A stretch of DNA of 64,000 nt from Anadara kagoshimensis (Eukaryota > Mollusca > Bivalvia > Arcoida > Arcidae): contig CM037862.1 in NCBI GenBank assembly GCA_021292105.1, positions 34,499,770 to 34,563,769 of the forward strand, in the 5' to 3' direction. Under the pieces are notes generated by a model. It saw nothing but the letters and a program-made list of their open reading frames with translations. It was not told where the DNA came from and did no database searches. Below, piece by piece: positions 1 to 11,600 of this stretch (its first letter is position 1; every line of letters starts with the position of its first letter). A program made the translations under genes and the position numbers.

Positions 1-2
1 TA

Positions 3-179
3 AGTAAAAAATTAAAGGAACACGAACGGAAATTAAAAGAACTGGATAAAAGAAAGGGTAATAGAAGCCACAGAAACAAGGCCCGTGACGAAGTGGAAAA
101 AGAAGAAACAAGTTTAGGAGATAAAATATTAAACGGGATAACTAAAATAGGAAAAGCTATATTTAAAATGTTCATGTGA
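3..179 (+). CDS. 3' end of an unidentified lysine-rich coding region (partial)
   Basis: One frame stays open from the window edge (codons begin at base 3) for 58 codons and stops at TGA 177-179. The residues are very rich in Lys, Glu and Arg (it begins SKKLKEHERKLKELDKRKGN) and then change to a short amphipathic tail ending KAIFKMFM. The composition suggests a charged helix or coiled coil followed by a hydrophobic C-terminal helix. This is probably the last exon of a gene entering from the left. No acceptor can be seen because the edge cuts it. No family is recognised. A chance open frame this long in AT-rich DNA is possible, but the strongly biased composition argues for coding. Confidence 0.5.
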   Translation, partial: SKKLKEHERKLKELDKRKGNRSHRNKARDEVEKEETSLGDKILNGITKIGKAIFKMFM

Positions 180-1256
180 GTCATTTCGTAAAATAGACTC
201 CCGGGTATTTTTCTTTCGTCTACCTTTTGCTGAATAACAGTGTTTACAGGAGACCGCGTTTTGAAATTTTTTTTCAAAGTGCGTAATTTTTTCAAAGTGG
301 GTTGCTACACCGCGTACAAATTCTCAAGATCGTCAACAACGTTAACTAAACGAATGAACGTTCGCGTTTCCAATGGGAAAACCAGAGGGGGATCCAGGAC
401 TTTAGGAAAGGGTCGTGCTCCTCTAGGACAATGTGAAAAAATCCTCTAGGACAATCTGGAAATAGTATCAGAAACATAAATACACAAAATCAAATATCAG
501 CGACATAAAGGGATGGGGTGGCTATCCTCCAAAATACTTTTATGTGTGAAATGTGGTAGGACTCGGATAATGGTTCCAAGCACTTGTATAATCTTCACTT
601 TCAGAAGCCGATTTTGGAATCGATGACAGACCCACCCTTAAGCTCTTTGGAGGTGGATGGGTCCCGATTACTGTAATTTCTACATATCCAGTGGATTTAT
701 TCAATGTTCCGAAACTAAATCATTAAAATGGTAACGGTCTGCACATTGATCGGCAGACCACATGTAGACGTTAAACTTCGACAAACATAAATTAAAATAG
801 TAAATGACAATATCCAACTTTTTAATGTGTTTAATGATAAAACTTCATTACACTTCTATCAACACTACAGGCACAGAATATAAACAAATATTATGATATG
901 CTATAATAACAATTCTTATTTCAATTTGTATACATATTGCATTGTTAGTTTAATGGTAAAATAAGGGCAAGTTTGATGTGGAACAACATCACTGATTGCA
1001 ATTGTTGGGATTGCGTTTTACAAAAACAAATTATACTATAGTCCAGTCAAATTGCAGTATGATCTTAAACCGATAACTGATTTACCTTTTTGAAAGTATA
1101 TTTATCCTGTGTTATTTTTGTAATTTATGCAAAATATTACAGTAAAAATTATACACAATAAAATATTGTTATTTGTTGGTTGTTAATTCAAGTTCTTGAT
1201 ATATATATAGACAACATATTTGTTGTGTTTGGTAATATAATTTCCAAGCACACAAT
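180..1256. other. Downstream intergenic stretch, no gene seen
   Basis: AT-rich sequence with no convincing exon. The open frame at 240-449 is short, low in complexity and has no recognisable domain. A possible polyadenylation hexamer (AATAAA) lies near 1158 but cannot be tied to the partial gene at the left edge. Confidence 0.5.
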
Positions 1257-1271
1257 CTGTATTTCAATGGG

Positions 1272-1608
1272 GACCACTGCGGTAGCTCAGTTGGTAGAGT
1301 GCTTGCTCCGTAAGTGGGAGGTCGTGGGTTCGATCCCCGGCCGGGTCTGACCCAAGACTTAAAAGTGGGTAGTGACTGTTCTTTCGCCAAGCACTCGGCA
1401 TTACGAAATGAAAGTCACGGTTCTTTCGGATGGGAACTTAAAATAAACGAGGTCCCGTGTCACGGTGGGCTTGGCACGCTAAAGAACCCTGCTGTATAAT
1501 GCCATCAGCGCAACGCACAGGCAAAGTTTCTGCACCTTCGCCTATAGCTGGCGACGTCTCGATATAAGTGAAATATTCTTGACTGGGACGTTAAACACCA
1601 TTACTCAA
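1272..1608 (+). mobile_element. tRNA-derived SINE, family A, full length with 15-bp target duplication
   Basis: The 5' head is tRNA-like: an A box within TAGCTCAGTTGGTAGAG (about 1283-1299) and a B box GGTTCGATCCC (about 1327-1337), the internal RNA polymerase III promoter. A body follows, then a tail whose complement reads CCCAGTCAAGAATATTTC. The copy is bracketed by a perfect 15-bp direct repeat, CTGTATTTCAATGGG, at 1257-1271 and 1609-1623. That is the target-site duplication expected from LINE-mediated retroposition and shows the copy is fairly young. It serves as the reference for the other family A copies here. Confidence 0.9.
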
Positions 1609-2129
1609 CTGTATTTCAATGGGTGCAGACTGCACCATTGCTTGCCGATTTGTTTCTTTATTCTTATGAAGCATGATTTATGCAGAACCTTCTTAAATCT
1701 GGAGACTGTCGCCAAATCATTTAATTCCACATACAGATATTAGATATCTATTGAAATAAGATATGTCTGGTTATTCAAGTTCTGCTTCATATTTAGACTT
1801 AATCTCACTTATGACACCCGTGAAATATTACATTTGAACCTGTATGACAAATGTGATGGCAATTTTTTCTAAGGTCAGCTTTCCTTTTCTATGCAGCAAT
1901 ATACTTGCTTGTGGCGTTTTACAATTAATACATCATGGTAGATCTTGTTCCCACAACGAGAACTATAAACAGCTGATTTATCAAAAAAAACCAAATAAAT
2001 TGTTGACTAGCAATACTATGGTTATCCGAACCCTCAAGTTTTATGACCATCACCACAGTATTGTTGATAAGTTTAATGTCTCTGTGTAGTGTGGACATGG
2101 TTGCCCTGGATATAGTTTCATGTTCCTTT

Positions 2130-2275
2130 CAATTCACTCACAAGTAGCGGGTGAAGTTAAGATACTTATCTTTCCGGGGCATCCGGCCTCATTTTCTTAG
2201 TGGAGGTTCACGTGTTTAACCTAATTCGTCAGTTTAAAAGTTTTTACTTTGCTTTAGGATTGTAAGATGGAGAAG
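2130..2275 (-). repeat. Dispersed repeat family D, fragment
   Basis: On the minus strand this matches the family whose core contains a short GGCC-rich block, then TAAACACGTGAAC-like sequence and a 5' part with AGTAAAAACTTTTAAAC. The same segments recur at 54434-54500 (same strand) and in the cluster from 50 to 63 kb. It has no coding potential and its class is unknown. Confidence 0.6.
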
Positions 2276-2564
2276 GATTACAGTATGTTTGTTTTTTACT
2301 TATTTTGTGAAAACGCTATATTGATTTCCAAGGGTTCCTAATTCGAATATTATACGGTGGTAGCAATATCAAAAATATCTTGCTATCGCTAGGACAAATA
2401 ATTCGACCTAGTAAATGTAGTGACTTTGGTGTTTTCATTAGGTCACCGACAGTCGTTCAAACAGAGGTTATAGTAAAGTATATTTTTAAAATCCAAATCC
2501 ATTTTGTCACATTCTAGAAGCAGAAAGTTAGCAGAACTTGAGAATAAATATACTGAACTTGTCA

Positions 2565-2744
2565 TTTAATGCCATCAAAACAAACACTGCAATCAGTGTC
2601 CAAACTACAGGTACCCGTAGATAGGATTTTTCGGATATGATGGAAATGATTTTTAAAACAACTAAAATTACAGAAAAAAAACTATCTACGGGCTTAGGGT
2701 TGTGGTTTGGACATGGAATGCTATGTCTGTTTTGATGGCATTAA
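2565..2744. mobile_element. Fold-back MITE with about 65-bp terminal inverted repeats
   Basis: The left end reads TTTAATGCCATCAAAACA and the right end is its complement, TTTTGATGGCATTAAA. The inverted repeat continues inward through GTCCAAAC-like blocks to CCGTAGATAG, about 65 bp per arm at roughly 75-80% identity with small indels. Only about 50 bp separates the arms, so the whole element can form one hairpin. There is no coding capacity. It is a non-autonomous DNA element of undetermined superfamily. The perfect palindrome at the tips makes the target duplication ambiguous. Confidence 0.8.
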
Positions 2745-2789
2745 ATAACACATTCTAAAAACAAATGTTTTAAAGTTAAGGCCGGACTC

Positions 2790-2992
2790 TATAATGGTTA
2801 GTTTTGGAATGGTGAAGGAAACCGGAGTACCCTCAGAAAACCACCAACCGCCGGCAAATGAACCCAGAAACATTGTCGCACTAGGATCTGCCCGATTAGG
2901 ATTCGAATTTAGGCGATGAAAGGCTAATTTACAGACCCCAGGTATCAAGAAGTTGTATGGTAACGTAAGATACTTCGGAGCACACAAGCCTT
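2790..2992 (-). mobile_element. tRNA-derived SINE, family B, diverged copy
   Basis: Reads on the minus strand. It contains the family B body (plus-strand GAAACCGGAGTACC and AAAACCACCAACC) and a B-box-like block (TTAGGATTCGAATTTAGG on the plus strand). The same order occurs at 18427-18620, 20039-20268 and 28592-28782. The head is eroded. Confidence 0.65.
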
Positions 2993-3217
2993 AAGAGAAC
3001 CCACTTAAGTTGTACCTCAGAGGGACTGTACAATTCTGTCTACAGCCGAATTTACTTTGTATTGCCAAAATTCATGATTGTGAAACTGGCAGGATCAGAC
3101 ACCATTTAAATGAAAGTGAAAATACACAATGGACTCTTTGTAAGCACACATTAGGCTCTCTATATTGGCAGATGCCGTTGTTTGAGAAGTGCCTTTAATG
3201 AAACAGATATTTGACTA

Positions 3218-3390
3218 AAATCAATGATTGGGGTTTTACATCCCAGTCAAGAATGTTTCACTCATATTGACACATCATCAGCTATAGCCCAAGTGACAGA
3301 TATTTTGACCTTTGCAGTGTGCTCAGGAATGGTAGAGAGATTGACCACACCTGCCGTGACATGGGGCATCTTCCTTAGGACCCTAATCAA
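3218..3390 (-). mobile_element. SINE family A, diverged 3' part
   Basis: The plus strand carries CCCAGTCAAGAATGTTTCAC, then a degraded form of the CCAGCTATAGGCGAAGGTGC segment and the body. It lacks the tRNA-like head. The open frame at 3224-3421 is this repeat and not a gene. Confidence 0.6.
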
Positions 3391-3726
3391 TAAAAAAGAC
3401 ACTATATCAATCAAAATATAATTTATTTTAAAATAATCATGATCATAAAGATGCTACAGAAGATATGTGTTTCATAATGAATAATCAGTTGAATACACAC
3501 TACACTAGTAGTTTATAGTAAATGTTCTTAAGTGTTGAATGTTTGAAATTCTGTGTTCATATATGAAGGTTTCAATTCCGTGAAAACAGTTAACTAAAGC
3601 TGACATTAACATACATTCAAGTGGTTTTAATTTTTATTTTTTTTTAAAGTTTCATTTCATTTTATTGGAACATCCCAGGCATGTTAAAACAAAATAAACA
3701 AATAAAAACCAAAACCACCATGACAC

Positions 3727-3898
3727 AGTAAAACTGTCAATATCCGTGCCACCTCACTTATTGCCGCACTATTTTGAAGTCCCAAAATCTATTTGTACCT
3801 TCTATGTTTTTTTTAAAAAAGTCTCCTTGATTTATTGTCAAATCCCTTTACAAAATTTGACTGAATAGGTGGGGTTGAATAAAGGTTTTACTGAAGTA
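3727..3898. mobile_element. Mariner-like MITE, family 2
   Basis: The left end is ACAGTAAAACTGTCAATA and the right end GGTTTTACTGAAGTA. The interior matches the copy at 23657-23842 (shared phrases TTTGAAGTCC, TTATTGTCAAATCCC). The ends starting CAGT next to TA suggest Tc1/mariner mobilisation. Confidence 0.6.
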
Positions 3899-4359
3899 AA
3901 TTACTGTACATATATTTAAACCATGTGGGTTTATCATTCATAAATCATAAATTATTTAAAATGTCAAGTGCCCAAGTATTGTATATTTTGTATATATGGC
4001 TAGATTACTTAGGTACCGGTACTTAGGTACTTTTTCGTGTGTACAAAAATAGCTATGAATGCAGGATATAAAAACTTATCATTTTAAACAACTGAATATT
4101 GTTTACAATCAGGTCAATTTTAAACAGAAAAATATAACTAAAAATTCTGTGTGTTTACACTCAAGTAAATTTTAAAAAGGAAAAAATATAACTGAAAAAA
4201 AAATGTAACCGAGATCACATGCGTAAATTATGGTAGTTTTTTCCACCAAAAGATGGACAGTAAGATAAATATGTGTATACATATGTAATAAATGCAGAAT
4301 AAATAAATAGTACAATATGTTATTCTCTTGAAACCAGCAAAAAATGCTAATTTCCACTT

Positions 4360-4490
4360 GCCTTCCAAGAGAGATAACACTATAATGCTTATAAAACAAA
4401 TTGACCTATCAAGAGAGATAACTCAGTTATACTTACTAGACCTATTCATGAACTATAAAGAAAGATAACTCTTTCATACTTATAAGATTC
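4360..4490. repeat. Short diverged tandem repeat (about 55-60 bp unit)
   Basis: AGAGAGATAACTC-like phrases followed by ATACTTATA recur about three times. A related two-copy array with AGACAACTCxTTCA occurs at 34400-34505. Confidence 0.5.
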
Positions 4491-5130
4491 TAAAGTTGTT
4501 GCATGACAAACAACATCTACAGATCATATTGTATTTGTGTAAAGTGATTTAATCTAGGAATTAAAAAGTAATACTAATTAAAAATAATAATAAACAATAA
4601 TTAATACAATTGATGGATGACTTAAAACAAAATATACATATAAATACTAAGTATCACAGTTGATATAAAACAAAAATTGTTTTGGACGGAAAAGTAAAAT
4701 GTTGTCATCTGTATAATAACATCTTAAATGTAAACTGGTTATAAGATACGTATTGGACGGATAAAATTTGATAGAAATTTAAACCTAAAGGAGATAACTC
4801 TGAAAGACCAAAAATTGGAAAATGCCCATGAAAAGCATTTAAAACATTAATATTGTATAAATAAAATTCAATGAGAAGAGAAAAAAAATTTGAATATACA
4901 CTAGAATAATAATCCTTTTTTATCTGTTGTATCATTAAGTGTATGTATACTCTTAAAACAAAAATAAAAATACAATGCCCTTATTTGAATTGTACTGATA
5001 AATTGAACTAATAAAAAGTCAGTTTTAAGGTTATCATTTATAATACTGATACTAAGAGCTTATTAAAATGAAAATTCAGATTTAAAATTTACATGTTCAT
5101 TTTTGATTTCGAAACATTTACTTTAAATAC

Positions 5131-5318
5131 AGTCAGTCTGTCTAAAAGGCCACCTCTTATATGAGGGCCACCTACTCCCAAAGGCCAGTAAAATTTGCTC
5201 CAAATTGCTTGAAATTTGCAATTCATGTTATTTGAGCCTGTATTTAAGGGCTACCTGTCCATAGAGACCGCTTTTAATGGACTTCTTTGGTAGCCTATAT
5301 AGACAGGTTTAAGTGTAT
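5131..5318. mobile_element. Mariner-like MITE, family 1
   Basis: The left end ACAGTCAGTCTGTCTAAAAG and right end CTATATAGACAGGTTTAAGT form imperfect inverted repeats of about 25 bp. The interior contains AGGGCCACCT and GACCGCTTTTAATGG. Other copies are at 10871-11052, 34975-35146 and 62766-62936. The TA-flanked CAGT ends point to Tc1/mariner-type mobilisation. Confidence 0.7.
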
Positions 5319-5319
5319 T

Positions 5320-6900
5320 TGCAAAACTGATTATGTTACTATGATGGTGTACATTCATATATAGTTCATAGACAATAGTCATTATGGTAATACAGAACAT
5401 AAAGAGGTACATGGATGAAGCCCATTAAAAATTATATCATAATCACATATGACACATAATATTTAAATCAGTACATGTGCACTAAAACATGAATTAAAAA
5501 TATCACAGACTTATTCCATTTAAATGCTAAACACTTAATGCTGGGATTATTTTATAATACCTATACTTATACAAAAGTACTTACAAAAGTACTAATACAT
5601 GCATTTATATTATCACAATTAAATATATACATCACAGATTCACAGTATTTCCAAACACATATATTAATGCTATAATAAGTCTGGGATCATTTGTTAAAAC
5701 AAATGGCAGGCAAAGTTGTGAAAAAAATTCACACAAACATTTTGAGGTATCCTCTATGTCAAAGGGTAATAACTCTGTCGAGACTAATCATTTATCCCTT
5801 ATAGCTTTGCTCCAAATGGTTTTATTTGCCAATTAAAACAAAATCAGATTTGAACCATGAAAATAACAAAAGGAAAAGACCATATTAATTTTTTTTAGCT
5901 TTTTTAAAATTGTTTTTGTCTGAATAATAGACAATATGTAAATGAATTGCAAAAAAATTATTGAGTGATAAAGTTGACACAATATAATGTGCATACACAT
6001 ATGGTAGCCATGCTGTCTGGTGAAAAGAAAAGTTAATGTTTTCTTCCTTTATTAATCCTTGAAATTTGAAAATGAACATTAATTGTGCAAATTTAAACTA
6101 GCCTTAAATTGATAAAGTAGAGTTTTAGCAGTGCTGATTATTATTCTTTAGTTCGGACAGCTCAGATGCATTACATGTACATTAAAAAGATATCTGAAAA
6201 ATGGCTAAAGTTATTTTTCATGTTTTTATGAATGAATGGTTTAAAAACTAAGAAATCACATAAAAAATGTTATATACTCATACATATATATTTTGATAAA
6301 TTTGCATAAGGGTGACGGTTTAAGTGTCTTAATGATTTCTAATTTATCATTCACTTAAAATACGACAGACCTGATATCGTAAAATCACTGTTAATTGCAT
6401 GTCTCAGTACATACCTGTATCAAACCCTTTAACGTCTCTTGGAATTATTCTGATCTGTTTAATAAAGAATCAATATTTCAATAATATTTCACGACGGAAA
6501 AATCAATAATCAACAGGAAATAAATAGACAGGATAAAAATGTTGCATTAATTCCAGGTACACATCTTATTACACTGGGTTATGCTAAATTATATTAATTA
6601 TTACTTAAACCCTGTTTTTCAGGGATTGAAGACATATTTTACAAAAAATGACAATTTTTGTCAAGTGACATACTGGTAATTATATTAGGAGGTTACCTAT
6701 TGTACAATGCCAACCGCATCTCAAAGCCTTATTTGAAAAAATGGTAACTTGTGTAAAATGTGGCTACAATTCTTGAAAAATAGAGTGTTAGTAATTATGA
6801 ATATACTTTAGTTGACATATCCAGACAGTGTATAAATTAAAAAATGTTTACAACGTTACAGGTTCAAAATAAATTTCAATAATAATTTTAGGAATAAAAT
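5320..6900. other. AT-rich intergenic stretch, no gene seen
   Basis: Low-GC sequence downstream (3') of the minus-strand CaaX-protein gene. No open frame shows coding composition and no splice-bounded exon was found. It may include the distal 3' untranslated region, but no polyadenylation site can be assigned. Confidence 0.4.
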
Positions 6901-6902
6901 GT

Positions 6903-7114
6903 TTACCGTAATTTTCATGATCTTGTTTATTTACATTTATGGTAACCATAGTAACTGTCAAATCATGACGGTAAAAAAATCCTGTGTTCATTAGACTCCT
7001 ATAGAGGTCCAAATTACATAATCCATCATGTACTGTGAAATCACAAATATTTGTGGGTGATTAAATTTCATTATTTTATTGGTTCAGTAAATACCATGAA
7101 AATTACCGGTAATG
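6903..7114. mobile_element. MITE with ACCGTAATTTTCATG inverted ends
   Basis: The left end TTTACCGTAATTTTCATGAT is the complement of the right end CATGAAAATTACCGGTAAT, apart from a short indel. Inverted arms of about 18 bp enclose about 210 bp of non-coding sequence. Confidence 0.6.
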
Positions 7115-7940
7115 TTAATTGAAAAGACTCTTACTTACCAAGATTCTCACTTGGATTGATTTTTTACAAAACACAAATCCTTGATTTTTTTCACAATGCA
7201 ATTCCATGAAATTTTACCCAACAAAAATATTTTTCAAAAGACATAATCACAAAATTTTAACCCCACCAATATACATTTTAATCCCAGGTATGCATTTTGT
7301 TCATTCTGATAACAACAGGTATGGAAAATCCAAAATCCAAAAATAAAAATCCAAATAAAATCCAAATTGAATGTGAATAAAGGTCTCAGTCTGCAAATTA
7401 ACTTAAACAGGTTTTCTAGCTTTGAATCTCCACAGAAACTATGGTGGACCAATGGGAACCAAATTTGAGGTGGTAAATCCTTTGGATAATGTTCAAAATT
7501 ATAATGTACTTCCCAGCTGTCAAGTTATTCCTAAGGCTGTTAAATGTGAATAAATTTAAGGTCCAAAATATATCCTGAAGTTGTGTATTTCTTTCTTAAT
7601 TGTAACAAAACTATAATGGACATTCACATCCAATATTTTTTAATACAAAAGAGATGCTCTGGTCCGAAATAGATTCACTGGTCCAATTTGAAATCGTTGT
7701 CAGATTTAAAATCACTGGTCCAATTCAAAACCACTGGTCAGATTTATAATCACTGGTCCAATCTAAGAGCTGTCAGGTTCAATATGAGTACATTCTTTAT
7801 CCATTCATCTGATTTTGTTTTTAGTCACATGTATTTTATAGAAATAAATTTTTATACTCAGATGCAAATAAACAATCATCCAACCAAACTCCCTGAAGAA
7901 TATTTTGTTAAAAAAAGATGTCATTTTGAATTGTTTTAGT

Positions 7941-9112
7941 TTATACTATGACACAAGTAGATGATTTCGGGTTTTCACCTCTACTCTGCGATTGTAACTT
8001 GGACTCTGTTTGTTGTAATTGCGTTTTGGTTTGTGTCAACTCTTTTTCAACTGACTGGAGTTGTTTCCCTTTCTGTTCGTTTTCATTCTCTGTTTGTTTA
8101 AGTTTTGTTTCTAATTCCTGTATCCGCTGATCACCGCCTACCCCTCCTCCGCCATTTTGTTGTTGATGTCTCAACTCATCCAGTTCTTTCTGTAGTCTCA
8201 TTATGTGTTCATTTTGTTCCTTGTTTCTCTCTGATAGTCCTTGAACTTCTGTTTCTAATGATTTGTAGCTTTTCTCCATTTCTATATACTGAAACTGAAT
8301 CTGATCTTTTTCCATTCTTAACCTCTGATTTTCATCTGTCAAATCCTCTGAAGCCTCATTTTCTTCCTTTTCACCAACAGTCCCTGCAGTTACCATGGCA
8401 ACAGCTTCTTTCTCAGAATCTTTTGGTTCTGGAGATTTTGCCTTTTCTTGCTGTGGTTCAGGAGATGCTGGTTTGTCCTCTTTACTTGGTTCTGGTGAAA
8501 CTGGCGATGCACCAACAGGCTCGGGTGACTTTGGTTTACTCTCCACTGGCTCAGCATCAGCAGGCTCAGGGGATTTGACCTTTTGATCCTCATCACTGAC
8601 CTGGTCACCAACAACAACACCACCATCTACTTTTTCACTTTCACCCTCTCCAGTGCTTGTATTTTCAGTTCCCTCTGACTTTTCATCCTTATTTTCCTCA
8701 TTATTTGTATTTTCTCCTTCTTTTTGTGATTCATTATTGTCCTCCTCAGGTTTTGTTTGTTCTGTGACCTGATCATTTGTGTTTTCCTCCTCTGTTGTTT
8801 TCTCACTTGTGTTTTTCTCTTCTGATGCATTGTTTTGTTCTTCACTTTGTTCCTGAACATTTTCAGACTTTGTCTGATCTGAATTTTGTTGTTCTGAATT
8901 TTCCATCGTTTCTTGTTGACTGGTCTCCTGTTCTGAACTACTCACAAAAACAGCTTGTGCTACTTCCTCTTTTGATTCTGAATCTTTGACCTCAGACTGA
9001 CCAGATTCTTTACTTTGTACAGTTTCACTCGCTTCACTCTCTGGCTGATTACTCTGCTGTGGGGTATCACTTTCCGCAGAAGTCACTAAGGGTTGGTCAG
9101 TAGGTTGGTCAC
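7941..9112 (-). CDS. Last coding exon of an acidic, SPEP-repeat, coiled-coil protein with a C-terminal CaaX-like motif
   Basis: This exon supplies 390 residues, counting the glycine shared across the junction, and ends at TAA (complement of 7941-7943). Its 5' edge is a strong 3' splice site: a T-rich tract then TTTTGACAG ending at 9113, with two bases (GT) completing a phase-1 codon. Residues 1-170 are disordered and rich in Glu, Gln, Ser, Thr and Asn. Next come at least five SPEP motifs, several as KSPEP, which are typical proline-directed kinase sites. After these is a heptad-like coiled coil of about 130 residues split by a glycine-rich break (GGGGVGG). The C-terminus is CVIV, a CaaX box consistent with prenylation and membrane attachment, although prenylation is inferred. 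The SPEP block resembles neurofilament tails only in style. No orthologue is recognised. The intron upstream is 5.9 kb or 21.7 kb, depending on which first exon is used. Confidence 0.85.
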
Positions 9113-9800
9113 CTGTCAAAACCAAGTCAAACAATTAAAACTAAGCGACAAATAAGTAATAATAATCATTTTGTAAAGTAGACGCTAACGACACTTAAAA
9201 TGACCATATCTCTTATTGACAAATGTGGTTACAGTCTCGGTGAATAAACTAAAACTAACAAACAGAACGGGTTTACGACGCAGTAAATACCGTCAACCTT
9301 ATCACTATATCCTACACACCTATAATCGTAAACAAAACCAATTATCTTGACAAAATGCGTTACTTAGATGCTGGTTAAATTAAGCCTTACCGAGCCATTG
9401 ATTCAATTTAACATATTGAGCAATTATTGATTTTTATGCCATTCTATGAATTGTAACATATTAATTATAACATGAACGATTAAATGATACAATTAATTAC
9501 CCTAGTCTCCAACACTCACAGTAAGGATGGGATGGATTTTCATTTATTAAGTAACTCCTCAGATAATGGGAATTTAAATTCATAATAAGTACAGTAAAAC
9601 CTTGTTATAATCATCCAAGTAATGTTCCCGAATTAAGGTAAATCAGGAAAATTTTTACGCTTAATTTTGCATAAATATGCCAAAGTTACGAATGAAACTT
9701 CCACAAATATTTAGTTTTTATAAAATGTTCATGGATTTGCATCTGACAATGTGAAAATAAACACAATGACAAGTGAATAACTTGATACTTTTGGCCAAAA
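9113..9800 (-). other. Intron sequence next to the last exon, with MITE family 2 fragment
   Basis: Intronic on the minus strand. The phrase TACAGTAAAACCTTGTTATA at about 9590-9609 matches the left end of MITE family 2 (compare 23657), but no right end follows. Nothing coding is seen. Confidence 0.5.
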
Positions 9801-9967
9801 TTTACCGATGTGGCAAATCATCTTGTATTGATATACATTTGTGTCAAGTTTGATCAAAATTCATCCATAGATGTGGAAGTTATGGAGCAGACATGATATT
9901 GGGATGGATAGACAGATGGATGAATGGACAGACAGACAGTAGTAGTAGTAGTAGTAGTAGTAGTAAT
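9800..9967. repeat. Dispersed repeat fragment followed by (AGT)n microsatellite
   Basis: The phrase GTCAAGTTTGATCAAAATTC, then ATCCATAGATGTGGAAG and a GACAGACAG run, matches in opposite orientation the repeat at 28850-29080. It runs into about 10 AGT trinucleotides (9937-9966), which abut the tail of the next SINE. Confidence 0.6.
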
Positions 9968-10297
9968 GGTGTTTAACGTCCCAGTCAAGAATATTTCACT
10001 TATATCGAGACATCGCCAGCTATAGGCGAAGGTGCAGAAATTTTGCCTGTGCATTGTGCTGATGGCATTATACAGCAGGGTTCTTTATAGTGCCAAGCCT
10101 ACCAAGACACGAGACCTCGTTTATTTTAAGTTCCCATCCGAAAGAACCGTGACTTTCATTTCATAATGCATAGTGCTTGGCGAAAGAACAGCCACTACCA
10201 ACTTTCAAGTCTTGGGTCAGACCTGGCCGGGGTTCAAACCCACGACCTTCCACTTACGGAGCGAGCACTCTTCCAACTGAGCTACCGCAGTGGTCAA
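9967..10297 (-). mobile_element. SINE family A, near full length
   Basis: The minus strand reads CCACTGCGGTAGCTCAGTTG (head, A box) at 10297, a B box GGTTTGAACCC near 10232, the body and then the tail. It matches the 1272 copy throughout with scattered substitutions. The tail joins an (AGT)n run, which may be its expanded 3' terminus. The 72-codon open frame over it is a by-product. Confidence 0.85.
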
Positions 10298-10689
10298 ATG
10301 ATTCCTTTAATTTCCTGTATTTGAATTACAGGGGAATAAAAATTGACTGGAAATGGTTTATAGACAGGTGGTCTTTATATAGAGGTGGCTCTTAACAATA
10401 TAATATGTGTATGAACAACAGACAAAAAAAAATTGGTGGCTCTTTTTATAATTTTATGTCTGAAAGGCATGCAGGGAATTTAATATCTTTCTCAGAGTAA
10501 TTGTCGAGAGAATATTGAATGATATTGCCCCCTCATCTGGGAGGAGTCATTGGAATCTGATAATAATGTATAAATTTGATATTCCCAACCTGTAATAAAC
10601 AATAAAGATTTATAATGCCAGCAGTAAATAAAGTGAATTACCTATCTTCATTTATGATCTATGGCAGAAGATAGGTATTCCAGTAATCA

Positions 10690-11600
10690 GTAAAGCTGTC
10701 ATTAACCTACAGGCTGCTCACAAATTTAACCCCAATATTTAACTAGAACTGTAGTGGGATTCTCATTCATGCCCCCACCTACCTATACCAGTTTAATGTA
10801 TTTCCAATGAATACTTTGAATTTCATAAAGATATATATCTAAAAAATCAGTATTGTCATTAATAAACATACAGTTGAACCTGCCTTAAAGATCACCTCAA
10901 TATAAGGGCCATCTGCTTATAAAGGCCAGTAGAATTTTATCCCAATTGTTCTTTATTCATATAATTTGAACCTGTATATAAAGGCCACCTGCTCATAAAG
11001 ACCACTTTTACTGGTTCTCTTGGGTGGCCTTTATAGACAGGATTAACTGTATTCTTGAGGTGGGTACTCATTAATGCTCTCACCAATTTTGGGTTCCAAG
11101 TCTGATGCTTGGCATTTTCATCAAAATCAGTGAATTATCAGTGAACACCCTGGTTTACAAAATTAACTAGAACTGTAGGTGGGCACTCATTAAAGCCCCA
11201 CCAATTCCAGGTTTTGTATCTCTTGTTTGGTGCTTTCATAAAAATGTTTCAAAAATAGTGCTGCCATGTTCACAATTTTAACCCAAAATTAACTAGGACT
11301 GTAAGTGGGCAGTCATTAATGCCCCCAACCAAATGTGATGTTGGCATTTCATATTTTATATAAACTCTATCAAGCCTGTCATTGATGTGTATGCTGGTCA
11401 CAAATTTAACCAAATAATTACCGGTAACTAATTGACTAGTACTTGGGCACTCACTCTAAGTGTATTATTCCAAGTGTGATGCTTGGAATATCATAAGCAC
11501 GATTTTAACAAATCTTTCATGAATGAACATTTTGTTAAAAAAAAAAAAAAAGAAAAAAAAGCCAAAAGTGGATAGTCACTAATGTCCCTACCCATGTATT
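10690..11600. repeat. Diverged tandem array (about 120-130 bp unit) containing a mariner-like MITE
   Basis: The phrases AACTAGAACTGTAG, GGGCACTCATTAATGCCC and CACAAATTTAACC recur in that order about five times (near 10740, 11060, 11170, 11295 and 11425) with heavy divergence. A MITE family 1 copy (10871-11052) interrupts the array. A poly-A run of about 14 lies at 11538-11551. No coding signal is present. Confidence 0.6.
10871..11052. mobile_element. Mariner-like MITE, family 1, with TA-flanked ends
   Basis: The left end is TACAGTTGAACCTGCC and the right end GACAGGATTAACTGTA. The inverted arms extend into TAAAGGCCACC-like blocks. The TA dinucleotide on both sides fits the Tc1/mariner target duplication. 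This is the best-preserved member of four copies in the window. Confidence 0.75.

Noticed and set aside
240..449. 69-codon plus-strand frame near the left edge
   Set aside because: Short, no domain, no splice sites, ordinary intergenic composition.
1274..1345. A functional tRNA gene at the head of the SINE (also at 47706 and 24028)
   Set aside because: A and B boxes are present, but the stems do not all pair and the sequence continues into the SINE body.
8105..8989. Several plus- and minus-strand frames overlapping the last CaaX-protein exon
   Set aside because: They are shadows of the low-complexity coding sequence. The chosen frame alone has matching splice sites, a coiled coil and a CaaX end.
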